Below, one piece after another: positions 8,726-18,441 of a stretch of 39,059 bases of DNA. This stretch comes from Erysipelatoclostridium sp. AM42-17. GTDB lineage: Bacteria; Bacillota_I; Bacilli_A; Erysipelotrichales; Coprobacillaceae. Location: the NCBI RefSeq assembly GCF_003480255.1, contig NZ_QUIN01000024.1, forward strand, positions 1 to 39,059. Reading direction: 5' to 3'. Under the pieces are notes generated by a model. That model saw only the letters and a program-made list of their open reading frames with translations, had not been told where the DNA came from and made no database searches. The translations under genes and the position numbers were made by a program. How positions within the stretch are numbered: position 1 is the stretch's first letter; every line of letters starts with the position of its first letter.

Positions 8726-9826
8726 ATGAAAAAATTTTTAAAAGAAGCTAAAGGCCATTTGATGACTGGTATAGGTTATATGCTTCCACTTATCATTGGA
8801 GCATCATTAGTTGTTGCAATTCCTAAATTAATAGGAGTTTCAATGGGGATTAACAGTTTAGATCCTTATGCAGAAAAAGAAGGATTTTTACATGTATTAT
8901 ATTTATTAGAACAAGTTGGGTGGACAGGTATTGGTTTAGTCAATACAGTTCTTGCAGGATTTATTGCATATAGTATTGCTGATAAACCAGCAATTGGTGC
9001 AGGTTTAATTGGTGGTGCTTTAGCAAGTAATACAAAAGCAGGTTTTTTAGGTGCAGTTATTGCTGCATTTATTGCAGGATATTCAGTAAGATGGGCTAAA
9101 AAACACATTCATTTACCTGAATCTATGCAACAAATGATGCCACTTGTTATTTGTCCGTTTATTGCAACTGGATTAGTGGCTGTTATTATGGGGGTTATTT
9201 TGGCAACTCCACTCGCTGCTATTAATGATGCATTAGTATCTTGGTTAAGAGATATGTGCCAAAGTGGAACAAGTCAATTAGTGATGTCGTTAATTTTAGG
9301 AGCTATGATCGCTTCAGATATGGGTGGACCTATCAATAAATCAGCATGGATGGCAGGTAATGTTTTATTAACTGAAGGTATTTATCAACCTAATGTTTAC
9401 ATCAACTGTGCAATTTGTATTCCACCACTAGCATATGCTATTGCAACTGTTATTAAGAAAAATAGATTCTCATCAAGTTTCCAAGAAGCAGGAAAAGGTA
9501 ACTGGGTTATGGGATTCATCGGTATTACTGAAGGAGCTATTCCTTTCACATTAGTCAAACCAGCTATTTTAATTCCAATCAATATGATTGGTGGAGCAAT
9601 TGGCGCTGGATTATGTAGCATCTTAGGTGCTCAAGCAAATATTCCGCCTGTTGGAGGAATGTATGGGTTCATTTCGATTACAAATGGTTGGGCATATTTG
9701 GTTGGTATTATCGTAGGTGCTTTATTTATTGCGATTGTATCAACTATGCTTGTTGACTTCAATGATGAATCTGATTCTAGTGAAGAAGATATTGATATTG
9801 ATGATATTGAAATTACAATTGAATAA
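8726..9826 (+). CDS. PTS fructose-type EIIC permease
   Basis: This is the membrane translocator of the system, 366 residues with about nine or ten hydrophobic spans. GIGYMLPLIIGASLVVAIP at the start, GAMIASDMGGPINKSAW in the middle and GITEGAIPF near residue 270 are the conserved EIIC-Fru segments; the last is at the sugar site. The C-terminus is unusually acidic (about 18 D/E in the last 24 residues), a soluble tail with no known role. AAGGAGAGG precedes the start. Together with the preceding EIIA and EIIB it should import and phosphorylate a mannose-containing substrate. Confidence 0.92.
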   Translation: MKKFLKEAKGHLMTGIGYMLPLIIGASLVVAIPKLIGVSMGINSLDPYAEKEGFLHVLYLLEQVGWTGIGLVNTVLAGFIAYSIADKPAIGAGLIGGALASNTKAGFLGAVIAAFIAGYSVRWAKKHIHLPESMQQMMPLVICPFIATGLVAVIMGVILATPLAAINDALVSWLRDMCQSGTSQLVMSLILGAMIASDMGGPINKSAWMAGNVLLTEGIYQPNVYINCAICIPPLAYAIATVIKKNRFSSSFQEAGKGNWVMGFIGITEGAIPFTLVKPAILIPINMIGGAIGAGLCSILGAQANIPPVGGMYGFISITNGWAYLVGIIVGALFIAIVSTMLVDFNDESDSSEEDIDIDDIEITIE

Positions 9827-9830
9827 AGAA

Positions 9831-9856
9831 AATGGGAAGATGCATATCTTCCTATT
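9831..9856 (+). other. Intercistronic hairpin between EIIC and mannosidase
   Basis: An 11-bp stem (9831-9841 with 9846-9856, one G-T pair) with loop GCAT begins 4 bases after the EIIC stop and is followed by only a weak T stretch (ATTTTA). It could act as a leaky terminator that lowers mannosidase expression relative to the PTS, or simply as a 3'-end stabiliser. Confidence 0.5.
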
Positions 9857-9873
9857 ATTTTAGGAGGTTAGAA

Positions 9874-12591
9874 ATGAAAAGAAAAATTCATGTTGTACCA
9901 CATAGTCATTGGGATCGTGAGTGGTATTTTACAACATCTCGTTCTAAAGTTTATTTGATGAAAGATTTAAAAGATGTTTTAGATACATTAGAATCAAATG
10001 AAGATTTTAAATACTATATGGTCGATGCGCAAGGCTCTTTATTAGATGATTATTTAAAATGGATGCCGCAAGATAAAGAGCGTATTGAACAATTAGTCAA
10101 AGCAAAAAAATTAATCATTGGTCCATGGTATACACAAAGTGATCAACTTGTGATTTCTGGAGAAAGTATTGTTAGAAATATGTATTATGGAATGAAAACA
10201 TGTGAAGCTCTTGGTGGATATATGAATGTCGGATATGTACCTGATTCATTTGGACAAGCTGGAAACATGCCACAAATCTATCGTCAATTTGGTATTAGTG
10301 ATACATTATTCTGGCGAGGTGTCAGTGACGATATGGTAAACCATACTGATTTTAATTGGCGTGGAGATGATGGTAGCGTTGTATTTGCTACACAAATTCC
10401 TTTTGGTTACTACATTGGTGGAAATATTCCTGAAGGTGAAGGAAAAGAAGAATTTTGGCAAAAAGAATGCTTTGAAAAGGCAGGTGGTCGTTCTTCAACA
10501 CGTCATATCTATTTCCCTAATGGGTTTGACCAGGCACCAATTCGTAAAAATTTACCAGATATTATTAAAGAACGTAATGAAAAAGATCCAGATAATGAAT
10601 ATGTCATTAGCTGTATTGAAGACTATATTAAAGATGTGAAAAGTGAAAACCCAAAATTAGAAGAAGTACAAGGAGAACTTGTTATTGCAAAACACATGCG
10701 TATTCATAAATCTATTTTCTCATCTCGTTCTGATTTAAAAGTGATGAATACACAAGTTCAAAATTATGTTGTAAATATCTTAGAACCATTACTAACAATG
10801 TCTTATCAATTAGGAAATGATTATCCTCATGAAGCTGTGAAAGAAATTTGGAAATTATTATTTGAAAATGCAGCACATGATTCTATCGGTTCTTGTATTA
10901 GTGATACAGCAAACCAAGATGTGCTTATCCGTTATAAACAAGCAAGAGATATTGCTGTTAACTTAGTTGAACTTCATTCGCGTTTAATCGCAACGCATAT
11001 TCAAAGTGATGCCAAAATGAGCATTACATTATTCAATACCTTACCTGTACAAAGAAATGATGTTGTGATATTGAAAGTTTATTTACCAAAAGAATCATTT
11101 GCTCTTGTAGACAGTCAAGGCAATGTGATTGATTATACAATTGTGAGTGAAAGAGACTTAACAGATTATGTCAAGTCACAAACAATCAAATTAAATCCGT
11201 CAAAGAAAATTTATACTCCTGAAAATATTGTCGAAGCAGTGATTGCAATTGATGCAAAAGATGTGCCAGCAATGGGATATGTTCAATATCAATTAGACTT
11301 AACAAAAGATTCAAAATTGACAATAGAAAAGAAAAATACATTAGAAAATGAGTATTATCATATAGAAATTGCTGACAATGGATCACTTACAATTTTAGAT
11401 AAAGAAAATCATTATACTTATCATAATCAAGCAGTTCTTGTTGAAAATGGCGATGATGGGGATAGCTTTAACTATTCTCCACCAAGAAAAGATATGGAAG
11501 TTTATTCAACTAATTCTTCTTTCTCTTATGAAGTGATTGGTTCTGATATTTATCAAGAAGCATTGATTCATTTTGATATGAAAGTTCCTGCAAGCTTAGA
11601 TGAACGTGCTCAAAAGAAAACTTCAGTGATATTACCTGTAAATTTAAAAGTAGGATTAAGAAAAGGTAGCAAGGTTATTGATTTCAATGTTCATGTAGAT
11701 AATAAAGGTTTATCACATAGATTATGTGTGCTATTTGATAGTGAACTTGTGACTGAATTTAACTATGCTGATCAACAATTCGGTTCTATTAAGCGTCCAA
11801 ACATTTATAAAAAAGATATGAAATTATATTTAGCCGATTTAGGTAAAAAAGATGGAATCAAAGATAATAAAGAGATTGAACTTGCAAACTGGGCAAATGA
11901 CCAATCAAGTTGGCAAGAACCTCCAATTGCCATTGAACCAACACAAAGCTATGTTTCATTAACTGATGGAACCAGAGGCATGGCTTTATATCCTCAAGGT
12001 GTAAGAGAATATGAAGTGATTGGTGAAAAAGGAAATCAAATTCGTTTAACTTTATATAGAACATATGGATTTATGGGTAAAGAAAATTTACTTTATCGTC
12101 CAGGTCGTGCTTCAGGGGAAAGAATTATTGAAACACCTGATGCACAATTACTAAAAGAAATGAATTTTGATTTTGGTATAAGCACTTATACAGGAAATAT
12201 AAACGAAGCAGATATTGATTTACTTGCAAGACGTTATAATAATCATATTGATGGTTATGTTTATTCATCGTTCTTAAATGGAAGATTGATTTTCAGCCAA
12301 CAAGAAGTTGAAGGAACTTTACCACAATCTTATTCGATGTTTAAAACAAATAGTCAATTGGTTGTCAGTGCAATTAAGAAAGCTGAAGATGGTGAAGGAT
12401 ATATTATTCGTCTATTTAATGGTAAGAATCATGAAAATAGAAATGAAACTTTAACATTCAATTTCGATATTCGGGAAGCTTATTATACAAATTTAAAAGA
12501 AGAAAAAGGTGAAGCTTTAAAGATTGAAAACAATTCAATCACAACAAAGACTCTATCTCATTGTCAATTTATCACATTATATGTGAAATAA
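9874..12591 (+). CDS. GH38 alpha-mannosidase (MngB-like)
   Basis: This is a cytoplasmic glycoside hydrolase of family 38, 905 residues, similar in length to E. coli MngB. The ATG at 9874 follows TAGGAGGTTAGAA; an upstream in-frame TTG at 9832 lies in a hairpin and is rejected. Near the N-terminus PHSHWDREWYFTTSR holds the zinc-binding His and Asp. YVPDSFGQAGNMPQ carries the catalytic nucleophile Asp. ENAAHDSIGSCISD contains another zinc His. The long C-terminal half is the beta-rich GH38 domain. Paired with the PTS, it would cleave the imported phosphorylated alpha-mannoside, as MngB cleaves mannosyl-glycerate phosphate, but a host-glycan-derived manno-oligosaccharide cannot be excluded. Confidence 0.92.
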   Translation: MKRKIHVVPHSHWDREWYFTTSRSKVYLMKDLKDVLDTLESNEDFKYYMVDAQGSLLDDYLKWMPQDKERIEQLVKAKKLIIGPWYTQSDQLVISGESIVRNMYYGMKTCEALGGYMNVGYVPDSFGQAGNMPQIYRQFGISDTLFWRGVSDDMVNHTDFNWRGDDGSVVFATQIPFGYYIGGNIPEGEGKEEFWQKECFEKAGGRSSTRHIYFPNGFDQAPIRKNLPDIIKERNEKDPDNEYVISCIEDYIKDVKSENPKLEEVQGELVIAKHMRIHKSIFSSRSDLKVMNTQVQNYVVNILEPLLTMSYQLGNDYPHEAVKEIWKLLFENAAHDSIGSCISDTANQDVLIRYKQARDIAVNLVELHSRLIATHIQSDAKMSITLFNTLPVQRNDVVILKVYLPKESFALVDSQGNVIDYTIVSERDLTDYVKSQTIKLNPSKKIYTPENIVEAVIAIDAKDVPAMGYVQYQLDLTKDSKLTIEKKNTLENEYYHIEIADNGSLTILDKENHYTYHNQAVLVENGDDGDSFNYSPPRKDMEVYSTNSSFSYEVIGSDIYQEALIHFDMKVPASLDERAQKKTSVILPVNLKVGLRKGSKVIDFNVHVDNKGLSHRLCVLFDSELVTEFNYADQQFGSIKRPNIYKKDMKLYLADLGKKDGIKDNKEIELANWANDQSSWQEPPIAIEPTQSYVSLTDGTRGMALYPQGVREYEVIGEKGNQIRLTLYRTYGFMGKENLLYRPGRASGERIIETPDAQLLKEMNFDFGISTYTGNINEADIDLLARRYNNHIDGYVYSSFLNGRLIFSQQEVEGTLPQSYSMFKTNSQLVVSAIKKAEDGEGYIIRLFNGKNHENRNETLTFNFDIREAYYTNLKEEKGEALKIENNSITTKTLSHCQFITLYVK

Positions 12592-12592
12592 T

Positions 12593-12649
12593 ATAGAGGA
12601 GCTTAGCAAAATGTTTTAAAGTTTAATATTTTGTTAGCTCTATTTTAAT
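12593..12649 (+). terminator. Probable terminator of the mannoside operon
   Basis: An imperfect long hairpin (12593-12612 with 12628-12643) starts directly after the stop codon and ends in TATTTTAATT. The rest of 12650-12745 shows no gene; it has a weak resemblance to IS-end sequence that I could not confirm. Confidence 0.6.
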
Positions 12650-12745
12650 TGTTAACGTTCACCAAAAATGAAGAAAGGTTCTATTAATGGAGAGTGTAAA
12701 ATAAACTCAATTTAAGATAAGTTTTTAAATGAAAACTCATTAATA

Positions 12746-12798
12746 CTTTACGTAATCTTAACAATGCTATATGTGAAATATGTTAAGATTATGTAAAG
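12746..12798. promoter_or_regulatory. Inverted pair of Pho boxes upstream of phoP
   Basis: CTTTACGTAATCTTAACA (12746-12763) and TGTTAAGATTATGTAAAG (12781-12798) are inverted copies with one mismatch, separated by 17 bases. Each contains TT(T)AC(A/G)-N5-TTAACA, the PhoP direct-repeat format. The right arm is the exact reverse complement of the box before pstS. The right arm ends 13 bases before the phoP start, so it should fall in the transcript leader or overlap the promoter; autoregulation is the obvious reading. Confidence 0.75.
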
Positions 12799-12811
12799 AG
12801 GTGGAAAGAGC

Positions 12812-13498
12812 ATGAAAGAGTGTATATATGTTATTGAAGACGATGAAAATATTAGAGAAATTATAGAATTAGCGTTAAATAGTGCAGGATATACTGTTAA
12901 ACAGTTTTCTAGTGCCATACCAGCATTAAAACAAATGCAAGAAGAGAATGTAGATTTAGCTATTTTTGATTTGATGCTACCGGAGATGTCAGGATTAGAT
13001 GCTATTAAAGAAATCAGGAAGACAAATCAAGAATTACCAATTCTTATTTTAAGTGCTAAAGATCGTGAAATTGATAAGGTTAATGGTTTAGATAGTGGTA
13101 GTGATGATTATATGACAAAACCTTTTGGGGTTTTAGAATTACAAGCAAGGGTTCGTTCTTTACTAAGACGCCATCATTCTAAAAATCAAGCTATCATGAC
13201 ACCTTCTTTATCTTTAGATAAACAAACAAGAGTTGTTAAGAAAAATAATCAATCCATTGAATTAACGAATAAAGAATATCAATTACTTGTTTACTTATTA
13301 GAAAATCAAGATCGTGTAGTAGAACGTGATGAACTTTTAAATCATATTTGGGGATATGAATTTATAGGTGAATCTAGAGTTTTAGATGTGCATATTAGAG
13401 CCTTAAGAGCTAAATTAAATGATGATGGTAATAAGTATATTAAGACAATCAGAGGCGTAGGTTATCGTTTTATAGAAGGAAAGAAAGATTATGAATAA
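12812..13498 (+). CDS. phoP: Phosphate response regulator PhoP
   Basis: This is an OmpR/PhoB-family response regulator, 228 residues. The receiver domain has the acidic pair Asp10-Asp11, phospho-acceptor Asp53 in IFDLMLPEMSG and the conserved Lys in MTKPFG. The C-terminal winged helix includes NKEYQLLVYLLENQDRVVERDELL and the recognition region RVLDVHIRALRAKL. It overlaps phoR by 8 bases. Assignment as PhoP rather than another OmpR member rests on the Pho boxes shared with pstS and on partner gene architecture. Confidence 0.88.
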   Translation: MKECIYVIEDDENIREIIELALNSAGYTVKQFSSAIPALKQMQEENVDLAIFDLMLPEMSGLDAIKEIRKTNQELPILILSAKDREIDKVNGLDSGSDDYMTKPFGVLELQARVRSLLRRHHSKNQAIMTPSLSLDKQTRVVKKNNQSIELTNKEYQLLVYLLENQDRVVERDELLNHIWGYEFIGESRVLDVHIRALRAKLNDDGNKYIKTIRGVGYRFIEGKKDYE

Positions 13499-15173
13499 AG
13501 CAATATTTAAGTATTTTGCATCAGTACTCATATTAACTTTATTGTTTTCAACAACCGTCTCTATGGTTATTCTTTCAGACCAAATGTTATCTAATACTAA
13601 AAAAGATATGTTTTATGCATTAAGATTAGCTGAAAACCAAATTGATTACCAACAACCTTTAAATCAACAAATTAATAAACTTAATGATTTAGCCTATACC
13701 AATCAAACCCGACTAACAATTATTGATGAAAAAGGAAAGGTGCTTGCAGATACAGATAAAACGGCTATTAAAGAAAATCATAGTGATCGTGAAGAATTTA
13801 AGGAAGCGATGTTGCATAAATATGGATATGCTACCCGTTATTCTTCTACGCTTAGAAAAAACATGGTTTATGTGGCTTATTTTCATCGTCAACATATTGT
13901 GCGTATTGCAATTCCTTATAATGGTGTCTTTGATAATGCGGCACCATTAGTAGAGCCACTTACGATTAGTGCGCTTTTATCATTATGTATTGCTTTAGCG
14001 ATGGCTTATCGTTTTAGTCAAACATTAACTCAACCACTTCGTGAAATTAGTGAAGAAGTATCTAAAATCAAAGATAATCGTTATTTGAGTTTTAATTATT
14101 ATAGTTATGATGAATTTAATATTATCGCAACTAAATTAAAAGAACAGGCAGAAACGATTCAAAATACGATGGAATCGTTAAAGAATGAAAGGATCAAGAT
14201 TAATAGTATTCTTGATCAAATGAATGAAGGTTTTATATTATTGGATGAAAATCAATCAGTATTAATGTGTAATATTAAAGCTAAGCAGTTATTTGATAGT
14301 CAAATGGAATTAAATCATTCAGTTGAAGATTATATTTTTGATTATAAGATTATTGATCAATTAGATACACTAGGTGCAGAACCTAAAATTGTGACAATTA
14401 AAAAAGATGAAGAAACATATCATTGTTATATTGCTAAAGTGGATTATGGAGTAACTTTACTGTTTGTTAATGTTACCGACTCAGTGAATGCTATGAAAGT
14501 AAGACAAGAGTTCTTCTCTAATGTTTCTCACGAATTAAAAACACCAATGACTTCAATTAGGGGTTATAGTGAATTATTACAAACAGGAATGATTGATAAT
14601 CCTGAAGTAAAAAAACAAGCTTTAGATAAGATTCAAAAAGAAGTAGATCATATGTCATCTTTAATTAGTGATATTCTTATGATATCAAGATTAGAAAATA
14701 AAGATGTAGAAGTAGTTTTACATCCAGTTCATTTAAAACCAATTGTTGATGATATTTTAGAATCTTTACAAGTAGAAATTGATAAAAAAGGATTAACAGT
14801 CAATACAGATTTAACAGAAGTCACATATTTAGCTAATCATCAACATATGCAACAGTTAATGAATAACTTAATTAATAATGCTGTTAAATATAATCAAGAC
14901 CAAGGGTCTATTAAGATTGATAGTTATGTAAGTGAACATGATTATGTTATTGAAGTGAGTGATACTGGACGAGGAATTTCTTTGATTGATCAAGGAAGAG
15001 TGTTTGAAAGATTCTTTAGATGTGATCCAGGTAGAGATAAAGAAACAGGTGGAACCGGACTTGGTTTAGCGATTGTTAAACATATTGTTCAATATTATCA
15101 AGGAACAATTCAATTACAAAGTAAGCTTGGCGAAGGGACAACTTTTAAAATTATCTTACCAATAAAAGAATAA
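13491..15173 (+). CDS. phoR: Phosphate sensor histidine kinase PhoR
   Basis: This is a membrane sensor kinase of 560 residues. In order it has membrane span 1 (about 8-28), an extracytoplasmic sensor domain (about 30-150), span 2 (EPLTISALLSLCIALAMAYRF, about 153-175), HAMP, a PAS-like domain (ILDQMNEGFILLDENQSVLM onward), HisKA with phospho-accepting His347 in FSNVSHELKTPMTSIRGY, and the ATPase domain with the N-box (NNLINNAVKYN), DTGRGIS and GGTGLGLAIVKHI. The layout equals Bacillus PhoR. The start overlaps the end of phoP, indicating translational coupling. Confidence 0.88.
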   Translation: MNKAIFKYFASVLILTLLFSTTVSMVILSDQMLSNTKKDMFYALRLAENQIDYQQPLNQQINKLNDLAYTNQTRLTIIDEKGKVLADTDKTAIKENHSDREEFKEAMLHKYGYATRYSSTLRKNMVYVAYFHRQHIVRIAIPYNGVFDNAAPLVEPLTISALLSLCIALAMAYRFSQTLTQPLREISEEVSKIKDNRYLSFNYYSYDEFNIIATKLKEQAETIQNTMESLKNERIKINSILDQMNEGFILLDENQSVLMCNIKAKQLFDSQMELNHSVEDYIFDYKIIDQLDTLGAEPKIVTIKKDEETYHCYIAKVDYGVTLLFVNVTDSVNAMKVRQEFFSNVSHELKTPMTSIRGYSELLQTGMIDNPEVKKQALDKIQKEVDHMSSLISDILMISRLENKDVEVVLHPVHLKPIVDDILESLQVEIDKKGLTVNTDLTEVTYLANHQHMQQLMNNLINNAVKYNQDQGSIKIDSYVSEHDYVIEVSDTGRGISLIDQGRVFERFFRCDPGRDKETGGTGLGLAIVKHIVQYYQGTIQLQSKLGEGTTFKIILPIKE

Positions 15174-15183
15174 TAAAAATAGT

Positions 15184-15212
15184 TTGTAATTCAAAGTAAT
15201 ATATGATATACT
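15184..15212 (+). promoter_or_regulatory. Sigma-A promoter of degV
   Basis: TTGTAA (15184-15189), a 17-base spacer and TATACT (15207-15212) lie 28 bases ahead of the ATG. No terminator is evident between phoR and this promoter. Confidence 0.65.
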
Positions 15213-15239
15213 TGCTCATAAATAATAAGGAGGAAGTGT

Positions 15240-16127
15240 ATGTATCAAATAGTAAGTGACGGAGCTTGTGATTTAGGTTTAGCCAGAACACAAGAACTTG
15301 GGGTTGAAGTTGTACCTTTTTATGTAAGTATGGATAGTGCTTTATATCAAAAGGAAATTGAAGAATTAGATATTAGAGAGTTTTATCAATTTATGGTTGA
15401 TCATCCTAAACAATTTCCTAAAACATCCATGCCTTCAATTCAAGACTATATTCAAGTGTTTGAAAAGATTGCTAAGCAAGGACAAGATATAATTTGTCTT
15501 TGTATTACAGCAAAGTTTTCAGGATCATATAATTCGGCTAATAATGCAAAAATGATGATTGAAGAAAAATATCCGGATTGTAAGGTGGCAATCATTGATA
15601 CGACTTTAATTACTATTGATCAAGGAATGATGGTAGAAAAAGCTGTAACATTAAAAAATGAAGGCTGCTCATATGATGAAACAATTAAACAACTTCAAGC
15701 TTTAAAAGAAACAGGACGTATTTTCTTTACTATTGGTGGCATGGATTATTTGGTACATGGTGGACGTGTTGGAAAGTTATCAGGGATTGCTGCTGGAGCA
15801 TTAGGTATTAAACCTATTATTTTATTACAAGATGGTGAAATATTTAATGCAGGATTAAGTAGAGGACGCAAGAAATCTTTGAAAAAAGTAAATGAAGAAA
15901 TGATGAAATACTTTAAAGAAAATCAATTAGATCCTAATGATTACCGTTTTACCATAGGTTATGGTTATGATCAAGATGAGGCTTTTCAATATAAAAAGCA
16001 ACTGGAAGAATTATTATTAAAAGAATATCCTGATTTTCATCAAAGTATTGGTATTGGTCAAATAGGGGCCACAATAGGAGTTCATACAGGACCTTATCCT
16101 ATAGGCGTAGGAATTATAAAAAAATAG
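15240..16127 (+). CDS. DegV family fatty-acid-binding protein
   Basis: This is a cytoplasmic protein of 295 residues in the DegV/FakB family. FakB proteins hold a fatty acid while FakA phosphorylates it for phospholipid synthesis. The N-terminus (VSDGACDLG), the PKTSMPS segment, the LCITAKFSGSYNSA segment with its ligand-contacting Thr/Ser, and GGRVGKLSGIAAGALGIKPI are the family landmarks. AAGGAGG sits 6 bases ahead of the ATG. It is monocistronic between its own promoter and a strong terminator. No fakA is nearby, so which lipid it binds is unknown. Confidence 0.88.
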   Translation: MYQIVSDGACDLGLARTQELGVEVVPFYVSMDSALYQKEIEELDIREFYQFMVDHPKQFPKTSMPSIQDYIQVFEKIAKQGQDIICLCITAKFSGSYNSANNAKMMIEEKYPDCKVAIIDTTLITIDQGMMVEKAVTLKNEGCSYDETIKQLQALKETGRIFFTIGGMDYLVHGGRVGKLSGIAAGALGIKPIILLQDGEIFNAGLSRGRKKSLKKVNEEMMKYFKENQLDPNDYRFTIGYGYDQDEAFQYKKQLEELLLKEYPDFHQSIGIGQIGATIGVHTGPYPIGVGIIKK

Positions 16128-16153
16128 CTATCTGCTTGGCAGATAGCTATTTT
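16121..16153. terminator. Bidirectional terminator between degV and asd
   Basis: A perfect 15-bp stem (16121-16135 with 16139-16153) with loop TTG is flanked by A and T runs, so it should terminate degV on plus and asd on minus. Confidence 0.9.
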
Positions 16154-16156
16154 CAT

Positions 16157-17194
16157 TTATTTTAATAATCCAAGTTCAATCATTTTTAATCCGATGTCTA
16201 CTGAATTGTAAGCAGCACCTTTCATTAATTGATCACCTGTAATCCATAAACTTAAGGCGTTATCTTTATATAAGTCTTTTCTTACACGACCAACATGTGT
16301 TAATTCATCACCAATAAAACTTGTTGGCATTGGATATACTTGATTAGCTAAATCATCACATAAATCAATACCTGTACTATGTTTTAATAAATCGAAGACT
16401 TTATCAACATCGATTGGTTTTTTAGTTTCAATATAAATTGATTCACTATGTCCACGTAATACGGGAACACGAACACATGTTGCATTAACTTCAATATCTT
16501 TATTAAAGATTTTTTTAGTTTCATTAACCATTTTCATTTCTTCTTTACTATATCCATTAGATAAATCAAATTTATCTACTTGAGGAATACAGTTAAAAGC
16601 AATTGGGAAATGTTTTTTATCTCCAGCACATGGTAAAGTTTTTGCTTCTGGTTCTTTACCATCTAAAACTTCACGGCTTTGGCGATATAATTCTTCCATA
16701 CCAGCAACACCTGCACCAGATACAGCTTGGTAAGTAGAAACAACGATTCTTTCAATATCAAATTCTTCATCTAAACGATTTAATGCACTACACATCATAA
16801 TTGTTGTACAGTTTGGACAAGAAATAATACCATGATGATCTTTTAGAGCATAACCATTTACTTCAGGTACAACTAATGGAACATCAGGATCCATTCTAAA
16901 ATGGCTTGTATTATCAATGTTAACACAACCTGCTTCAACAGCGTATTTCATATATTTAGCTGAAATACTACCCCCTGCTGACCAGAATGCAACTTCAATA
17001 CCTTCAAAACTATTTTCTGTTAATTCTTCAACAACAAATTTGTGTCCTTCATATTCAATTTCTTTTCCAGCACTTCTTGCAGACGCTAATAATTTAATGC
17101 TTTCAAAAGGAAAGTTAAATTGGAAAACACATCTTAACATTTCACGACCTACAGCTCCAGTCGCACCAACAATAGCAATTTTAAATTTTTTCAT
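16157..17194 (-). CDS. asd: Aspartate-semialdehyde dehydrogenase
   Basis: This enzyme reduces aspartyl phosphate to aspartate semialdehyde with NADPH, the second step of the aspartate family pathway; 345 residues. The Rossmann motif is VGATGAVGREML at residues 9-20. Active-site Cys129 lies in SCPNCTTIMM, and the catalytic His/Arg segment is in CVRVPVLRGHSESIYIE. It is the last gene of hom-lysC-asd on the minus strand, 2 bases behind lysC, and ends at the shared terminator. Confidence 0.96.
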   Translation of the reverse strand: MKKFKIAIVGATGAVGREMLRCVFQFNFPFESIKLLASARSAGKEIEYEGHKFVVEELTENSFEGIEVAFWSAGGSISAKYMKYAVEAGCVNIDNTSHFRMDPDVPLVVPEVNGYALKDHHGIISCPNCTTIMMCSALNRLDEEFDIERIVVSTYQAVSGAGVAGMEELYRQSREVLDGKEPEAKTLPCAGDKKHFPIAFNCIPQVDKFDLSNGYSKEEMKMVNETKKIFNKDIEVNATCVRVPVLRGHSESIYIETKKPIDVDKVFDLLKHSTGIDLCDDLANQVYPMPTSFIGDELTHVGRVRKDLYKDNALSLWITGDQLMKGAAYNSVDIGLKMIELGLLK

Positions 17195-17196
17195 TT

Positions 17197-18438
17197 TTAT
17201 TTATCCCCCTCTTTTAAAAATGCTTCATGTAATAAAACTTGTGCACGATTTACATCATCACGATCTATATAACAAGAAATATTAATTTCTGAACATGATG
17301 TCATTTCTACACTAATACCGTTATGAACTAAGGTATTGTATGCTTTTTGGAACATTCCATGATTGTTTTTAATACCCACACCAATGACAGATACTTTACC
17401 AATATGACCTCTAACGATCATTTTTTCAGGTGCTAACATTGGTTTTAATTCATTAATGATATCAACAACAGTTGTGACATCTTCATCATTAATGATTAAT
17501 GATATATCCATTTTACCAGCACCAACTAATACATGGTTAAAGACATTGACATTGACTCCAGCTTCAGCGATACGTTCAAATAAAACTCCAGAAGCTTGTG
17601 TTGTCGCATCAACTTGAACTAAAGTAATACGAGCTTCATTTTGCGAACCAGTAATACCAGAAATAACTAATTGATTTAAATGCTCTTTCATAATTCTATC
17701 ATCTCCTATAACATATGTTCCTTTACAATCTTCAAATGAAGAACGCGCATGAATGGCAATATTATGACTCGCTGCTAATTGAACACAACGATGATTTAAC
17801 ACTTTAGCACCATTTTTTGATAATTCTAACATTTCTGCATAGGAAATGTAATCTAATTTAATTGCATCAGGAACGATTCTTGGATCAGCAGTATAAATTC
17901 CATTAACGTCACTATAGATTTCTACTTCACTGGCATCAATAGCGACCCCTATTGCGACAGCTGATAAATCACTACCACCTCTACCTAATGTTGTTATTTT
18001 TCCATTTTGAGCATGTCCTTGGAAGCCAGGAGCAAATACCACATCTGCATATTTTAACTTATCAAGAATATCTTTTCCTTCAACTTGACAAATTGTAGCA
18101 TTATTGAATTTTGTATCTGTGACAATTCCTAGTTCATGATTGGTTACAGTAGCAGCACGATAACCTAAATGAGCAAATTCACTTTTACAGACTAATGTTG
18201 AAATCGTTTCACCTACACTTGTTAAGCGATCCATTTCTTCATCATCAAGTTCTTCTTTTTTGACAATAGATAATAAGGTATCAGTAGCATAAGGATCATC
18301 ATAACGTCCCATAGCACTGACCACAGCGACAACTTTATTTCCATTATTAATTTCTCTAATAATGTTATTGTACATTTGTGCACGACTTTCACGTGAACGA
18401 GTGGAAGTACCACCAAACTTTTGGACAATAATATTCAA
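17197..18438 (-). CDS. lysC: Aspartokinase
   Basis: This enzyme phosphorylates aspartate, the entry step to threonine, methionine and lysine; 413 residues. The kinase domain starts IVQKFGGTSTRSRESR and includes FQGHAQNGKITTLGRGGSD and the aspartate/ATP site VEIYSDVNGIYTADPR. The C-terminal ~150 residues hold two ACT-like regulatory segments (QNEARITLVQV...; KVSVIGVGIKNNHGMFQKAYNTL), so it is a single-chain feedback-regulated aspartokinase. The RNA signals in front of hom would govern it too. Its operon partners hom and asd suggest the main output is threonine/methionine rather than lysine. Confidence 0.95.
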   Translation of the reverse strand: MNIIVQKFGGTSTRSRESRAQMYNNIIREINNGNKVVAVVSAMGRYDDPYATDTLLSIVKKEELDDEEMDRLTSVGETISTLVCKSEFAHLGYRAATVTNHELGIVTDTKFNNATICQVEGKDILDKLKYADVVFAPGFQGHAQNGKITTLGRGGSDLSAVAIGVAIDASEVEIYSDVNGIYTADPRIVPDAIKLDYISYAEMLELSKNGAKVLNHRCVQLAASHNIAIHARSSFEDCKGTYVIGDDRIMKEHLNQLVISGITGSQNEARITLVQVDATTQASGVLFERIAEAGVNVNVFNHVLVGAGKMDISLIINDEDVTTVVDIINELKPMLAPEKMIVRGHIGKVSVIGVGIKNNHGMFQKAYNTLVHNGISVEMTSCSEINISCYIDRDDVNRAQVLLHEAFLKEGDK

Positions 18439-18441
18439 AAC

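Noticed and set aside
12650..12745. Possible IS256-type end after the mannosidase operon
   Set aside because: Only a vague resemblance (GGAGAGTGTAAAATAAAC) with no partner repeat or transposase remnant.
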